DNA from: Actinomycetota bacterium
GTDB lineage: Bacteria; Actinomycetota; Coriobacteriia; Anaerosomatales; JAUXNU01
Length of the DNA: 53,546 bases
Assembly (NCBI GenBank): GCA_030682655.1
Contig: JAUXNU010000078.1
Span: forward strand, 1 to 53,546
Reading direction: 5' to 3'
Both the position numbers and the translations under genes were made by a program. This document shows positions 7,528-16,442 of the stretch, one piece after another. How positions within the stretch are numbered: position 1 is the stretch's first letter; every line of letters begins with the position of its first letter. The notes beneath the pieces were generated by a model, which worked only from the letters and a program-made list of their open reading frames with translations, was not told where the DNA came from and searched no databases.

Positions 7528-8823
7528 ATGGCCGTTTCCAAGAAGCTGCGGCGACACAAAGGCTGGATCGCCGCAGTCGTGCTCGTGGCAGTCGCAGGCA
7601 CTGCGTACGCGGTGCTGCAGCGTTCGAAGGCCGAGGAGCCGACGACATCCTACACGACCGAGGCCGCGACGATCGGGACGCTGTCGGTCACCGTCTCGGG
7701 CACCGGCAACGTGGAGGTCGACGGGGCGACGGACGTCTACCCGGCCGCTTCGGGCACTGTTGCGTCGGTGAAGGTGAAGGAGGGCGAGTCGGTCAAGAAG
7801 GGCGCTGTTCTCTTCACGCTCGACGCAGCAACCGCCGAGGCCAACACGGCCAAAGCGCTGGCGAGCTACCGGCAGTCGCAGCAGAGCGTCGCCCAAGCCG
7901 ACGCGCAGCTCCTGAAAGCGAACAACTCGTTGGAATCCCTTGAGGATCTGCAGCAGGAGCAGGAGTCGGGAACAACCGCTGAGACGCCGACATCGGGCAC
8001 CGGCACGCAAGCGACCACCGAGGTCACCGACGCCGATATCGAGGCAGCCGAGGCCGATGTGGCCTCCGCGAAGGCGAGTGTCTCCTCGGCCAAAGCGTCA
8101 CGCTCGAGTTCGTACCTCGCGTACGAGCAAGTGAAGGACGCCGAAGACGATCTGACGGTGAAGGCTCCGGCGTCAGGCATCATCTGGTCGCTCGACGTCG
8201 CGAAGGGCGATTCGGTTTCGCCAGCCCCGGGCTCCGGAAGTGCGGCCTCAAGTGCTTCTGGAACCGCCGCGAGCAGCTCGTCGGCCGTCCCGGTCGTGAT
8301 CGCTCCGAAGCAGCCGTTCGCGATTCACCTCACCGTAAACGAAGTCGACCTGCCCACCCTGGCGCTCGATCAGCGCGCCGACATCGAGTTCTCCGCCCTG
8401 CCCGAGGTCACCGCGACGGGCAAGGTATACGAGATCGGCAGCGAGGGCACCAATACTCAAGGAGTCATCACCTACGACGTGTGGCTGTCTCTCGATGTTG
8501 CGGATCCGGCGCTGCGCGAGGTCATGTCAGCATCGGCGACGATTGTGACCGAGGTCGCCCGCAACGCACTTCTCGTGCCAAACGCAGCGCTCAAGTCAGC
8601 CGCTGACGGCACCTCCTACGTGCAGGTTCTCGATTCCGGAGCGACCGAGCCCCGCCAGGTCACGGTCGAGATCGGGCTCGGGAACGCAACGCAGACCCAG
8701 GTGGTTTCGGGCCTGTCCGAGGGCAACATGGTAGTGACGCAGACAAGCGACTCGAGTGATTCGGACAGCGAGCCCGGCGGCGGGTTCGGGATTCCGGGCA
8801 TGGGCGGCGGTCCGCGTGGCTAG
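7528..8823 (+). CDS. MacA/HlyD-family periplasmic adaptor of an ABC efflux system
   Basis: 431 residues. N-terminal membrane anchor (residues about 12-30), a split lipoyl/biotinyl-like domain (GTVASVKVKEGESVKKG and APASGIIWSLDVAKGDSV) around an A/E/S-rich coiled-coil hairpin, then a beta-barrel domain and a C-terminal Gly-rich tail. This is the layout of adaptor proteins that pair with MacB-type ABC transporters. GGAGGTGGAGC precedes the ATG. The start of the ATPase gene overlaps its end by 8 bases. In an organism without an obvious outer membrane such adaptors are thought to project outside the cell; the substrate is unknown. Confidence 0.88.
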   Translation: MAVSKKLRRHKGWIAAVVLVAVAGTAYAVLQRSKAEEPTTSYTTEAATIGTLSVTVSGTGNVEVDGATDVYPAASGTVASVKVKEGESVKKGAVLFTLDAATAEANTAKALASYRQSQQSVAQADAQLLKANNSLESLEDLQQEQESGTTAETPTSGTGTQATTEVTDADIEAAEADVASAKASVSSAKASRSSSYLAYEQVKDAEDDLTVKAPASGIIWSLDVAKGDSVSPAPGSGSAASSASGTAASSSSAVPVVIAPKQPFAIHLTVNEVDLPTLALDQRADIEFSALPEVTATGKVYEIGSEGTNTQGVITYDVWLSLDVADPALREVMSASATIVTEVARNALLVPNAALKSAADGTSYVQVLDSGATEPRQVTVEIGLGNATQTQVVSGLSEGNMVVTQTSDSSDSDSEPGGGFGIPGMGGGPRG

Positions 8824-9595
8824 CTCCCCGGCGCCGATACTCAGCCCGACCGCCACTGGCGTGGTGATCGAGGCCTACGATCTCCACAAGGTGTACGACG
8901 GGGCCGGCGCCGAAACCCATGCGCTGCGCGGTGTGACCTTCGAGATCCGTCACGGCGAGTTCGCCGCGATCATGGGGCCATCGGGTTCGGGCAAGTCCAC
9001 GCTCATGCACATACTGGGCTGTCTCGACACGCCGACGTCGGGCACGTACCGGCTGGCCGGACGCGACGTCGCCGACCTCGAAACCTACGAACTCGCAGAG
9101 ATCCGCCGCACGACCGTGGGCTTCGTGTTCCAGTCATTCAACCTGCTGCCACGGGCCACCGTCATGCGCAACGTCTGTATGCCGATGCTCTACACACGCG
9201 TCCCCGGCGACGAACGCGAGGAGCGGGCGGCGGCGGCCCTTCGCGCGGTCGACCTCGAGGAGAAGCTCTGGTCTCACCGATCGAACGAGCTCTCCGGCGG
9301 CCAGATGCAGCGTGTGGCCATCGCTCGCTCGCTCGTCAACGACCCCTCGCTCATCATGGCCGACGAGCCCACGGGCAACCTGGATACCGCGACCGGGGAC
9401 TCGGTGATGCAGCTCTTCGCGCGACTCAACGACGAAGGCCGCACGATCGTGATCATCACGCACGAACCCGATATCGCGCGGCGCGCGAAGCGGGTAATCC
9501 GCCTTCAGGACGGGCTTATCGTCGAGGACGCCGCCACAAGCGCAGCCAACATCCGCCACTACGGGAACGGCCTGGCCGAGGAGGGCGACGTCTGA
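8816..9595 (+). CDS. ABC transporter ATP-binding protein (MacB/LolD type)
   Basis: About 259 residues with Walker A GPSGSGKST, Q-loop FVFQSFNLLPRATV, signature LSGGQMQRV, Walker B LIMADEPTGNLD and switch His in IIITHEPD. This is the nucleotide-binding subunit of a MacAB-like exporter. The GTG at 8816 overlaps the adaptor gene by 8 bases; GTG 8861 or 8864 would also give a complete domain. The stop overlaps the permease ATG (TGATG). Confidence 0.92.
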   Translation: MASSPAPILSPTATGVVIEAYDLHKVYDGAGAETHALRGVTFEIRHGEFAAIMGPSGSGKSTLMHILGCLDTPTSGTYRLAGRDVADLETYELAEIRRTTVGFVFQSFNLLPRATVMRNVCMPMLYTRVPGDEREERAAAALRAVDLEEKLWSHRSNELSGGQMQRVAIARSLVNDPSLIMADEPTGNLDTATGDSVMQLFARLNDEGRTIVIITHEPDIARRAKRVIRLQDGLIVEDAATSAANIRHYGNGLAEEGDV

Positions 9596-10815
9596 TGCGA
9601 ATCATCGACCTCTTCGGCGAGACCCTGCACTCGCTCACCTCGAACAAGGTCCGCAGCGGACTCACGATCCTCGGCATCGTGGTGGGCATCGCCTCCGTCA
9701 TCGCCATGCTCGCGATTGGCGCGGGCAGCCAGGCATCGATTGAGAGCAGCATCCAGTCGGCAGGCTCGAACCTACTCACCGTCATGCCATCTGCCGGCGG
9801 CAGCGGCGGGGGCGGTTTCCACATGGGCGCATCCTCGGTCAAGTCGCTCACCGTCGAGGACGCCGAGGCTCTCACGGAGCTGAACCGGATCAGCGGAGTA
9901 GCGCCCGAATCCTCGGGAAACGGCCAACTGGTTGCAGGTGACACGAACGCGAACGCATCGATCCTGGGCGTGACCGACGCCTACCTCGGCGTCAAAAGCC
10001 TGAACACGATGTACGGCGCGTTCATAACCGAGCGCGACAACCGCGCGTTCGCGCAGGTGGTGGTACTCGGCGCGACACTGGCCGAGGACCTCTACGGCGC
10101 GGACATCGACCCGACCGGCGAACGAATCCGGTCAGGCAACATGCTGTTGACCGTGATCGGCGTGCTCGAAGAGAAGGGAACGTCTGGGTTCACGAACGTT
10201 GATTCCTCAGCGCTCGTTCCCCTGTCTACACAGCAGCGCTATGTCTCCGGCAATGAGTACCTCTCGACCATCACGCTCACCGTCTACGACGAGAATGAGA
10301 TGGATGCCGCCGAGGAGGACGTCACCTCGCTGCTGCTTTCGCGTCACAACATCGCCGACCCCGACTACGCCGATTTCCGCATCCAGAACATGGCCGACAT
10401 CCTGGAGACGGTCTCGACAGTCACCGGAACGTTCACGATGCTGCTCGCGGCGATCGCGGGAATATCGCTGCTCGTCGGCGGTATCGGCATCATGAACATG
10501 ATGCTCACAACTGTCACGGAACGCACTCGTGAGATCGGGCTGCGGAAGGCCATCGGCGCGGACGACAACGTCATCTCGCTGCAGTTCCTGACCGAATCCG
10601 TCGTGCTCACGCTCATCGGCGGAGCGCTAGGGATCCTTGCCGGATGGGGTATCGCGGTAGGAGCTGGCGGTCTCCTTGGCATCGAGGCGATCGTGTCCGT
10701 GGACGCAATCGGCCTGGCAGTCGGTGTGTGCGCCTTCATCGGCGTGGTGTTCGGCTTCTACCCAGCGCGACGGGCGGCCAAGATGAGCCCGATAGACGCG
10801 CTCCGCTACCAGTAA
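9595..10815 (+). CDS. MacB-like ABC transporter permease
   Basis: 406 residues: an N-terminal membrane helix (VRSGLTILGIVVGIASVIAM), a large extracytoplasmic MacB_PCD domain, and three C-terminal helices with the FtsX core (GGIGIMNMMLTTVTERTREIG). This is the usual arrangement for MacB permeases without a fused ATPase. The ATG overlaps the ATPase stop. It is the third gene of the efflux operon. Confidence 0.92.
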   Translation: MRIIDLFGETLHSLTSNKVRSGLTILGIVVGIASVIAMLAIGAGSQASIESSIQSAGSNLLTVMPSAGGSGGGGFHMGASSVKSLTVEDAEALTELNRISGVAPESSGNGQLVAGDTNANASILGVTDAYLGVKSLNTMYGAFITERDNRAFAQVVVLGATLAEDLYGADIDPTGERIRSGNMLLTVIGVLEEKGTSGFTNVDSSALVPLSTQQRYVSGNEYLSTITLTVYDENEMDAAEEDVTSLLLSRHNIADPDYADFRIQNMADILETVSTVTGTFTMLLAAIAGISLLVGGIGIMNMMLTTVTERTREIGLRKAIGADDNVISLQFLTESVVLTLIGGALGILAGWGIAVGAGGLLGIEAIVSVDAIGLAVGVCAFIGVVFGFYPARRAAKMSPIDALRYQ

Positions 10816-10861
10816 TGCAACCAGCTCGCGCGTGCGAGCCGAGCACAGAGGAGTACGCACA

Positions 10862-11338
10862 GTGAAGAACGCAATCATCGCCGCGATCGTGGTCGTGCTG
10901 GTCGGCGCAGCCTTCTGGGGAGGCACGGTCTACGCAGACCTTGGGTCGGACAATACCACCGCCGGGCGCAGCGGCCTCCCTGGTGGAAGCGACGGGCGCA
11001 TGGGTCAGATGACCGAGCAGGATCGCGCCAAGTTCCAGAACATGACCGACGCGGAGCGCCAGCAGTTCTTTGAGGAGCAGACCGGCAGCCAGGCGCCGAT
11101 CGGCGCTATGGGTGGACGACGTGGAGGCACGCTTGAGGGCGAGGTGCTTGATATCGCCACCGACTCGGTGACCATCAAGCTCGCAAACGGCAGCTCCCAG
11201 ACCGTCTACACCACCGCGGACACGCTCATGGCATACACCGAGGGCGCATCCAAACTGGAAGCTGGAGCATCGGTGCTCGTGTTCGCCGAACCCGAGACCG
11301 ATGGCGTGACAACCGCGACCACCATCGTCGTGAAGTAG
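10862..11338 (+). CDS. Membrane-anchored protein with DUF5666-like beta domain
   Basis: 158 residues. N-terminal signal anchor (residues 2-24), a Gly/Gln/Met-rich linker, then a small beta-rich domain (GEVLDIATDSVTIKLANG...) resembling DUF5666/OB-like domains. The GTG start at 10862 follows GAGGAG. It lies 46 bases after the permease and is probably the last gene of the efflux operon. The role is unknown; it may be an accessory lipoprotein-like factor, although no lipobox is visible. Confidence 0.65.
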   Translation: MKNAIIAAIVVVLVGAAFWGGTVYADLGSDNTTAGRSGLPGGSDGRMGQMTEQDRAKFQNMTDAERQQFFEEQTGSQAPIGAMGGRRGGTLEGEVLDIATDSVTIKLANGSSQTVYTTADTLMAYTEGASKLEAGASVLVFAEPETDGVTTATTIVVK

Positions 11339-11351
11339 ACGCAGGGCGGCT

Positions 11352-12962
11352 CTACGCTGGTGGAGGAGACTGCCCTCGAGTGCCTCGCCCCCATGTTTCG
11401 CTCTCTGCCACCTCGGCAGAGAGCGGTTGGAGCTCGCTGCTAGCCGTTCCCGGCACCTGCTGCCCAGGCTTGGCCGCATACATCGAAGCGTCCGCAAAGG
11501 CGATAAGGGCATCGAGGTTCACTCCGTCATCAGGGAACACGGCAACTCCAACACTCGCAGAGAGCGGCACGCGGTTTCCACCAATGAGCAGCTCGCATGC
11601 TATGCCGGCCGTAACGCGCGCCACGAGCTCCGAAGCCTCGGCCGCGTCCTTGACCCGGGCGAGCACGACGAACTCGTCCCCACCCACCCGGGCAACGGTG
11701 TCTTCTTCGCGAAAGACCGTAGACAGCTGTTTCGCAGCCGCGCGCAGAAGCTGGTCGCCTACAGCGTGACCGTGCAGGTCGTTGACTGTCTTGAGCTGAT
11801 TCACGTCCGCGAAGAGCACGGCAAGCCGCTCCCCACAACGCTCAGCTCTCGCAATCGCAAGCGCCGCACGATCCCAAAGGAGCGCACGGTTCGCAAGACC
11901 CGTCAGCGGGTCACAGTACGCGAGTCTCCGCACCACCGCTTCGGAGCGACGACGCTCGCTCACATCGCGAGCCACGTCCACGATGAGATCCTGTCCGTCG
12001 ACGCTGGTTGGCGCGATGTTCGACTCAAGAGGGCGTGTGCCTCCTCCGGGCCGTGGCGCCTCGGTCTCGAAGATCGTGTAGGCGCCGTTCTTCACCGCCT
12101 CGAGCCGCGACTCGAACTCCTCCAGGTCTTCCTCGCCAATGAGATCGCGGATGTTGGCCCCGACCAGCTCGTCATGCGAGCACTCGCGGTAGATACAGGC
12201 GGCGTCGTTCGCGTAGATGATGGTCCCGTCATGCCGGTAGACGAGAACGGAATCGCTGGTCCTGTCGAGTAGCATGGAGTGGAACGCGAGCTCCTGCTGG
12301 AGTTTCCGCCGCACCGACAGATCGATTCCCGCGCTCCGGATGCCAATGTTGCGACCCTCGGGACCGCAGAGCACGCGGCGATGCCACACGACCATCCGCT
12401 CCTCGCCGTCCGCCCCGATGAGTGTGTACTCGACGTACTCGTCACTGCCGTCGGGCGACAAGAGAAGCTCCGCGAAGCTCTTCCGCACGTCCTCGCGGAT
12501 GTTCTCGGCGACGAACGTGTCGAACCAGTTGAGCCCGAGAGCCTCCGCCTTCGGGACCGCGATCAATCGTGCGGTCTCATCGTTCATGTCAAGGATGTGC
12601 CCCTCTGTGTCGAGAGCCACCATCGCCGCACCCACGCGATTCACGAAAGCGCTCGAGCGCTCGCGCTCCTCGGCCAGCTGATGTCGGGTGCGACGCAGGG
12701 AGAGGAAGACGGAGTGAATCCCGATGATTCCCGCAAGCAGCAGCATCGAGACGGCGAGCGCGCTCAATGCCTCGGTGAGATCCCCGCCGGCCATCGCTGC
12801 GTGAACCCGACGCCACGCCTGCACGCCGAGCCCAACGCAGAGGATGATCCACGATGCGCGACGCCCGCTCAGGGGAATCATGAAAAGCGCGACGCCAGCC
12901 GCAATCACCTGTAGCGCTGCAGCGAAGTACAGAAGTCCTTGTACGGTCGTAGTCGAGCCCAC
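11352..12962 (-). CDS. Membrane diguanylate cyclase with PAS domains
   Basis: 536 residues. Two or three N-terminal membrane helices (about 8-80) are followed by two PAS domains (about 100-215 and 220-340) and a GGDEF domain. The active-site GGDEF motif is intact and an RxxD inhibitory site (REED) lies five residues before it, so the enzyme should make cyclic-di-GMP and be product-inhibited. The GTG start at 12962 follows a G-rich ribosome site. It converges on the efflux operon with 13 bases between stops. The PAS ligand is unknown; no haem- or FAD-specific residues stand out. Confidence 0.9.
   Translation of the reverse strand: MGSTTTVQGLLYFAAALQVIAAGVALFMIPLSGRRASWIILCVGLGVQAWRRVHAAMAGGDLTEALSALAVSMLLLAGIIGIHSVFLSLRRTRHQLAEERERSSAFVNRVGAAMVALDTEGHILDMNDETARLIAVPKAEALGLNWFDTFVAENIREDVRKSFAELLLSPDGSDEYVEYTLIGADGEERMVVWHRRVLCGPEGRNIGIRSAGIDLSVRRKLQQELAFHSMLLDRTSDSVLVYRHDGTIIYANDAACIYRECSHDELVGANIRDLIGEEDLEEFESRLEAVKNGAYTIFETEAPRPGGGTRPLESNIAPTSVDGQDLIVDVARDVSERRRSEAVVRRLAYCDPLTGLANRALLWDRAALAIARAERCGERLAVLFADVNQLKTVNDLHGHAVGDQLLRAAAKQLSTVFREEDTVARVGGDEFVVLARVKDAAEASELVARVTAGIACELLIGGNRVPLSASVGVAVFPDDGVNLDALIAFADASMYAAKPGQQVPGTASSELQPLSAEVAESETWGRGTRGQSPPPA
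11399..11425. repeat. Perfect 11-bp inverted repeat in the 3' end of the diguanylate cyclase gene
   Basis: CGCTCTCTGCC (11399-11409), five bases, then GGCAGAGAGCG (11415-11425). It is inside the last codons of the minus-strand gene and about 60 bases past the stop of the plus-strand efflux operon. It could terminate that operon, although no T run follows on either strand. Confidence 0.45.
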
Positions 12963-13327
12963 GGCGTGGCCCCCACCCTCGTGTCAAGCCATGTCCAGCA
13001 AGTACCGAGCGACATGCGGGACTCCGTGCCCCGGGTACGAGTTGCGTACCTTCACCGGTTCCTGCTGAGGCTCGCCAAGCCCTCTCACTGTACTTGTTCG
13101 ACGCGGGGGCGCCCAAATCATGCTGGAACACCCCCTACAACCAGTGCTTGAATGCTTCGGAACCTGCGCATCATACCGACACACCATTCGCGCTATCGGG
13201 AGTCCGGGTCGCGCGGATGGCGCTGCCGCGATCTTCTTGGTCGCCTACACGTTTATCTGTTGGAGCGATATCCTCATGACAGTGAGGTCGATGGAAGCGT
13301 AGGGGGTTGGACCTGGAGGTGGGGGAC
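12963..13327. other. 365-base gap between the diguanylate cyclase and GyrI-like genes
   Basis: No convincing gene or RNA is visible. It must carry the divergent promoters. The one plausible match is a minus-strand candidate listed separately. Short open frames here have no ribosome site and no recognisable product. Confidence 0.5.
13087..13116 (-). promoter_or_regulatory. Candidate promoter for the diguanylate cyclase gene
   Basis: Minus strand TTGGGC (13116-13111), 18 bases, TACAGT (13092-13087). It would give a leader of about 120 bases before the GTG at 12962. By-eye match only. Confidence 0.3.
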
Positions 13328-13807
13328 ATGTTCGAACCGGAGATCAAGCACATCGAGGCCGAGAACGTCGCGTTCATCGAGATGCGCGGCCCGTACTCGC
13401 AGATCCCTGAAAGCTACGGTCGCCTGTACGGCTGGGTCGAGGCACGCGGGTTCAAGCCCGCGCCAGACAAGATGCCGGCCGCAGTCTACCTGACGATGCC
13501 CGAGGAAACATCCGAGGAGAACGCGCTTTGGGAGCTGTGGGCTCCACTGCACGGCGGTCCGCCGGATCTGCCGGTCGACGAGGTGGGCATCGGCATCAAG
13601 CGCGTTGAGGCCACGCGGGTCGTGTCGCTAATGCACAAGGGACCGTACGACACGGTCGGCCCCAGCTACGAGAAGGTAGTGGCATTCATCGCCAACGAAG
13701 GTCTCGCTGTTTCTGGCCCCCCGATGGAGCTCTACTACTCGGACCCGAATAATACTGCCCCCGAGGACTATCTCACCGAGATTAGATTCCCCATCGGGGA
13801 CGCCTGA
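13328..13807 (+). CDS. GyrI-like small-molecule-binding domain protein
   Basis: 159 residues, a stand-alone GyrI-like/AraC effector-binding (SOUL-like) domain. The two-fold repeat pattern is visible: VAFIEMRGPYSQIPESY in the first half and VVSLMHKGPYDTVGPSY in the second. Such domains bind small amphipathic ligands, or in SbmC/GyrI protect gyrase. GGAGG lies about 8 bases before ATG 13328. The next gene starts 12 bases downstream. Confidence 0.85.
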   Translation: MFEPEIKHIEAENVAFIEMRGPYSQIPESYGRLYGWVEARGFKPAPDKMPAAVYLTMPEETSEENALWELWAPLHGGPPDLPVDEVGIGIKRVEATRVVSLMHKGPYDTVGPSYEKVVAFIANEGLAVSGPPMELYYSDPNNTAPEDYLTEIRFPIGDA

Positions 13808-13819
13808 GGAGCACGCCCC

Positions 13820-14188
13820 GTGTCAGAGGTGGAAGGATCCCGAGAACGCCCCATATCAACGCGAGCGCTCGCGACAGTGTTCGTGGGGACGACCGGTCTT
13901 GCGCTGTGCGTGACGACGCTGTTCCTCGGCATGCGCGCGATTCTCGCGACGGGCACCGGCTTCGTCGCCGTCGGAGGCCCCTACGTGATCGAACACCCCG
14001 CGCCCGATTGGGTCTGGGTGATTCCGGTGAGCATCCTCGCCGGATGGGCGTTCGGCGGTCTGCACACCACGGGCGCCATGAGTCTCAAAGGGTTCACGAT
14101 CGCCGTCCCCGTGTGGGTCGCGCTCTTCCTGGCTCTCGGCTGGAACTCATGGCGCTGCATGTGCTCGCAGCGGGCGCTGGAATCGTAG
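13820..14188 (+). CDS. Small membrane protein, probably frameshifted near its end
   Basis: 122 residues as read, with three hydrophobic segments (about 15-45, 65-85, 92-108). In this frame it ends in a hydrophilic Cys/Arg-rich stretch. From about 14145 another frame, ending at a stop at 14221-14223, encodes a clean hydrophobic helix (HVLAAGAGIVGGLLFF) that would complete a four-helix protein. A one-base indel, real or a sequencing error, is the simplest reading. The GTG start at 13820 has GAGGAGC upstream and follows the GyrI-like gene by 12 bases. Family unknown. Confidence 0.6.
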   Translation: MSEVEGSRERPISTRALATVFVGTTGLALCVTTLFLGMRAILATGTGFVAVGGPYVIEHPAPDWVWVIPVSILAGWAFGGLHTTGAMSLKGFTIAVPVWVALFLALGWNSWRCMCSQRALES

Positions 14189-14235
14189 GAGGACTGCTCT
14201 TCTTCAGGGCCCTCGCAGGCTGAACGCGCTTGGAG

Positions 14236-14739
14236 CTAGAGCTCTATAGCAGCGTCACGAGCGGCGTCGAGGGTTTCGTGGTGCATCGGATAGTGGTCGA
14301 AACCGTCGATGCCGATCATCTCCCACAGCGCCCGGCCATCGAGCCACGCGGGATCGAGCACCATTGTGATGCCAGCGTCGCCGGCAAGTTCCGCGTCCGA
14401 CAGCGCCCGGACCTCGACGAGTAGATCGCCAAAGACCGCGCGCGCTTCCTCGATCACGTCCGCCTCGTCAGCTTCGCGTGCTTCCGCCCAAACTCGCTCG
14501 TTGTAGGGCTCCCAACCCTCGCGATCGCGATCGAATGCTGTCGTTTCGCCCTTCCGGGCCGCGCGCAGCCGCTCGACGATGAGCCGCTCATACGCCGTCA
14601 CGTGCACGACGATGTCCTTGGCGGAATGCACGAAACCGGGCGGAACTTTGTCGAAGCCGTCTTGGCCCGCCGCGGCGACCTTGGCGTCGAATACCGCCCG
14701 GGCGGTGACGAGCCGGGCGAGAACCTCATCTCGTGTCAT
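14236..14739 (-). CDS. ClbS/DfsB-type four-helix (DinB-like) protein
   Basis: 167 residues, all helical, with the ClbS/DUF1706 pattern: an N-terminal TRDEVLARL segment, a first-helix-pair HVTAYERLIVERL, WEPYNERVWAE, and a C-terminal DHYPMHHETL. ClbS-like proteins include the colibactin resistance hydrolase; most members have unknown substrates. GGAGGG precedes the ATG. The gene is convergent with the membrane protein before it. Confidence 0.75.
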   Translation of the reverse strand: MTRDEVLARLVTARAVFDAKVAAAGQDGFDKVPPGFVHSAKDIVVHVTAYERLIVERLRAARKGETTAFDRDREGWEPYNERVWAEAREADEADVIEEARAVFGDLLVEVRALSDAELAGDAGITMVLDPAWLDGRALWEMIGIDGFDHYPMHHETLDAARDAAIEL

Positions 14740-14811
14740 TGCACGCCCTCCGGAGTCGCGTCCTCAGTGCGAACATACCCCGTGCAGGCGCCTCTGTCGC
14801 AGGCTCCGGTC

Positions 14812-15372
14812 TCAGTCGACCCAAGCTACGTTGACGTCGCGCTCCGTGTGTGGCGCAACCGAGAGCCTACTCAACACCTTGTCAATCAAGAGCAGACCCT
14901 CGTAGGAGTAGGAGATGCCGTCGTCGCCCTCGGAGACCCTGAGAGCCGCCGCATACCCAATCGCATGCGTCACGGGATCCCTGTGGCGGCTGAGGGTGGC
15001 TCGCGCGACCGTGCGCTTCGCGCGCGTAGTTGAGAGTGGTTCCAGAATGGTCACGTGTGCGTAGAACGAGTCCTCGTCGGACAGGTCGGGCTTCCCTCGG
15101 CGGACACTCAACATGAACATGTCCCGTCCATTCCGCACGAACGCGATGAGCGCGTTGGGAGGTGACACGTCGGCGAGCTGCTCGCGGAGCGCTTCCACGC
15201 ATCGCTCGACAGGGCCATCGGGACTGGGATCGAGTGCGCGCACCCACGACGCCTCTTCCTCGAGTGCCCGATCGATGTCGACGAGCGAAATCACCGGCGT
15301 GCCAAGGATGGCGCCACTCACGTCGACCAGGTGTTGACGTCTCAACGGGAAACCTCGTGTTGGCTCGTTCAC
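14812..15372 (-). CDS. Protein of unknown function
   Basis: 186 residues, soluble, mixed alpha/beta, with no family recognised. The GTG at 15372 is preferred because GGGGG lies about 7 bases upstream; a TTG at 15390 would add six residues. Codon use resembles the neighbours. It is 72 bases upstream of the ClbS-like gene on the same strand. Confidence 0.6.
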   Translation of the reverse strand: MNEPTRGFPLRRQHLVDVSGAILGTPVISLVDIDRALEEEASWVRALDPSPDGPVERCVEALREQLADVSPPNALIAFVRNGRDMFMLSVRRGKPDLSDEDSFYAHVTILEPLSTTRAKRTVARATLSRHRDPVTHAIGYAAALRVSEGDDGISYSYEGLLLIDKVLSRLSVAPHTERDVNVAWVD

Positions 15373-15589
15373 GGCGCAACCCCCGTGCAAACGCGGCCTG
15401 CGGTCAGTTTCGACCCGTGCTCCTACTCCCCACTATCGGCATATTGCGCTGATGTGAGAAGCCCACCGACGGCAAAGGCCGCAGCCACGCGAGGGCTGCG
15501 CGTTCCAGGACAATTGACGATTCCCGGCCCATTCGGCCAGTGTGAGTGCGATACAGCCGTCCTGCTCGATCGACCCGCCAAGGAGAACC

Positions 15590-16381
15590 GTGCCACCACA
15601 GGTGATCAACCTCTCGCCGGACCCGGCGTGGTACGACGCCATCGCCCGCCGCACATCTCGCCGCAGCTATGATTCCATGCCGGTCGATAGCGCCGTCCTG
15701 GATCGCTTGGCCGCCGCCGGCTCGCGATTCGCGACGTCGCCGCTCCGGGCCCGCTGTGAGATCGTGAGCGCCGCGTCGGAGTCTGTGTTCAAAGGGCTCT
15801 TCGGCAGCTACGGCGCAGTCAGTGGCGCTCCGTCCTTCGTGGCCTTCATCGGCCCGAAGAATGCCCAAGTCGATTCCGGCTACCTCGGTGAAGCCGTCAT
15901 CCTCGAAGCGACGCTCGCCGGCCTTGGAACGTGCTGGGTAGCCGGCATGTTCGATGCCGCGAAGGTCGCGGAACACATCGCCCTTGCACCGGACGAGCGC
16001 GTACACTCCGTGACCCCCCTCGGGTATGCGACGACGCGGATGCGCGGTGCCGAGTGGGCTATGCACACGCTGGTGCGGGCCTCCACACGCAAGCCTCTGG
16101 CAGTGATCGCGGCCGGCTCCGACGGCTGGCCGCAGTGGGCGCAGGCTGCGGCAGGTGCCGTCAGGCCGGCGCCGTCCGGCGGTAACGGACAGCCCTGGCG
16201 ATTGCGCATGAACGGCGACTCCCTGGTGATCGCCCAGGCGCCCAAGGCGTACTGGACGGCCCCGATCGACTGCGGCATCGCGATGCTACACGCCGAGCTC
16301 GGCGCACTTCACGTCGGCGTTCGTGGCTCATGGGAGCTGCTCGAGGCCCCCGACGTGGCACGCTTCACGCCGCTGGCGTAG
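15590..16381 (+). CDS. Nitroreductase of the TM1586 type
   Basis: 263 residues. The N-terminal IARRTSRRSYDSMPVD and the internal repeat organisation (FMN-binding half repeated, second half with PAPSGGNGQPWRL) match the single-chain, internally duplicated TM1586_NiRdase family. These bind FMN; their physiological substrates are unknown. The GTG at 15590 has AAGGAG 5 bases upstream, and that ribosome site is embedded in one copy of the octamer repeat described separately. Confidence 0.85.
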   Translation: MPPQVINLSPDPAWYDAIARRTSRRSYDSMPVDSAVLDRLAAAGSRFATSPLRARCEIVSAASESVFKGLFGSYGAVSGAPSFVAFIGPKNAQVDSGYLGEAVILEATLAGLGTCWVAGMFDAAKVAEHIALAPDERVHSVTPLGYATTRMRGAEWAMHTLVRASTRKPLAVIAAGSDGWPQWAQAAAGAVRPAPSGGNGQPWRLRMNGDSLVIAQAPKAYWTAPIDCGIAMLHAELGALHVGVRGSWELLEAPDVARFTPLA

Positions 16382-16389
16382 ACGCACGG

Positions 16390-16428
16390 TTGCGCGACAG
16401 CCCCAACTAGCGTTACCATGTGATAACG
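16390..16428 (+). promoter_or_regulatory. Promoter and operator of the MqsR-like/Panacea toxin-antitoxin operon
   Basis: TTGCGC (16390-16395), 18 bases, TACCAT (16414-16419). An inverted repeat CGTTA (16411-16415) - 8 bases - TAACG (16424-16428) covers the -10 and the transcript start, so binding there should repress. The MqsA-like helix-turn-helix of the second gene is the expected ligand. Confidence 0.5.
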
Positions 16429-16442
16429 TTACTGGAGGCGAT

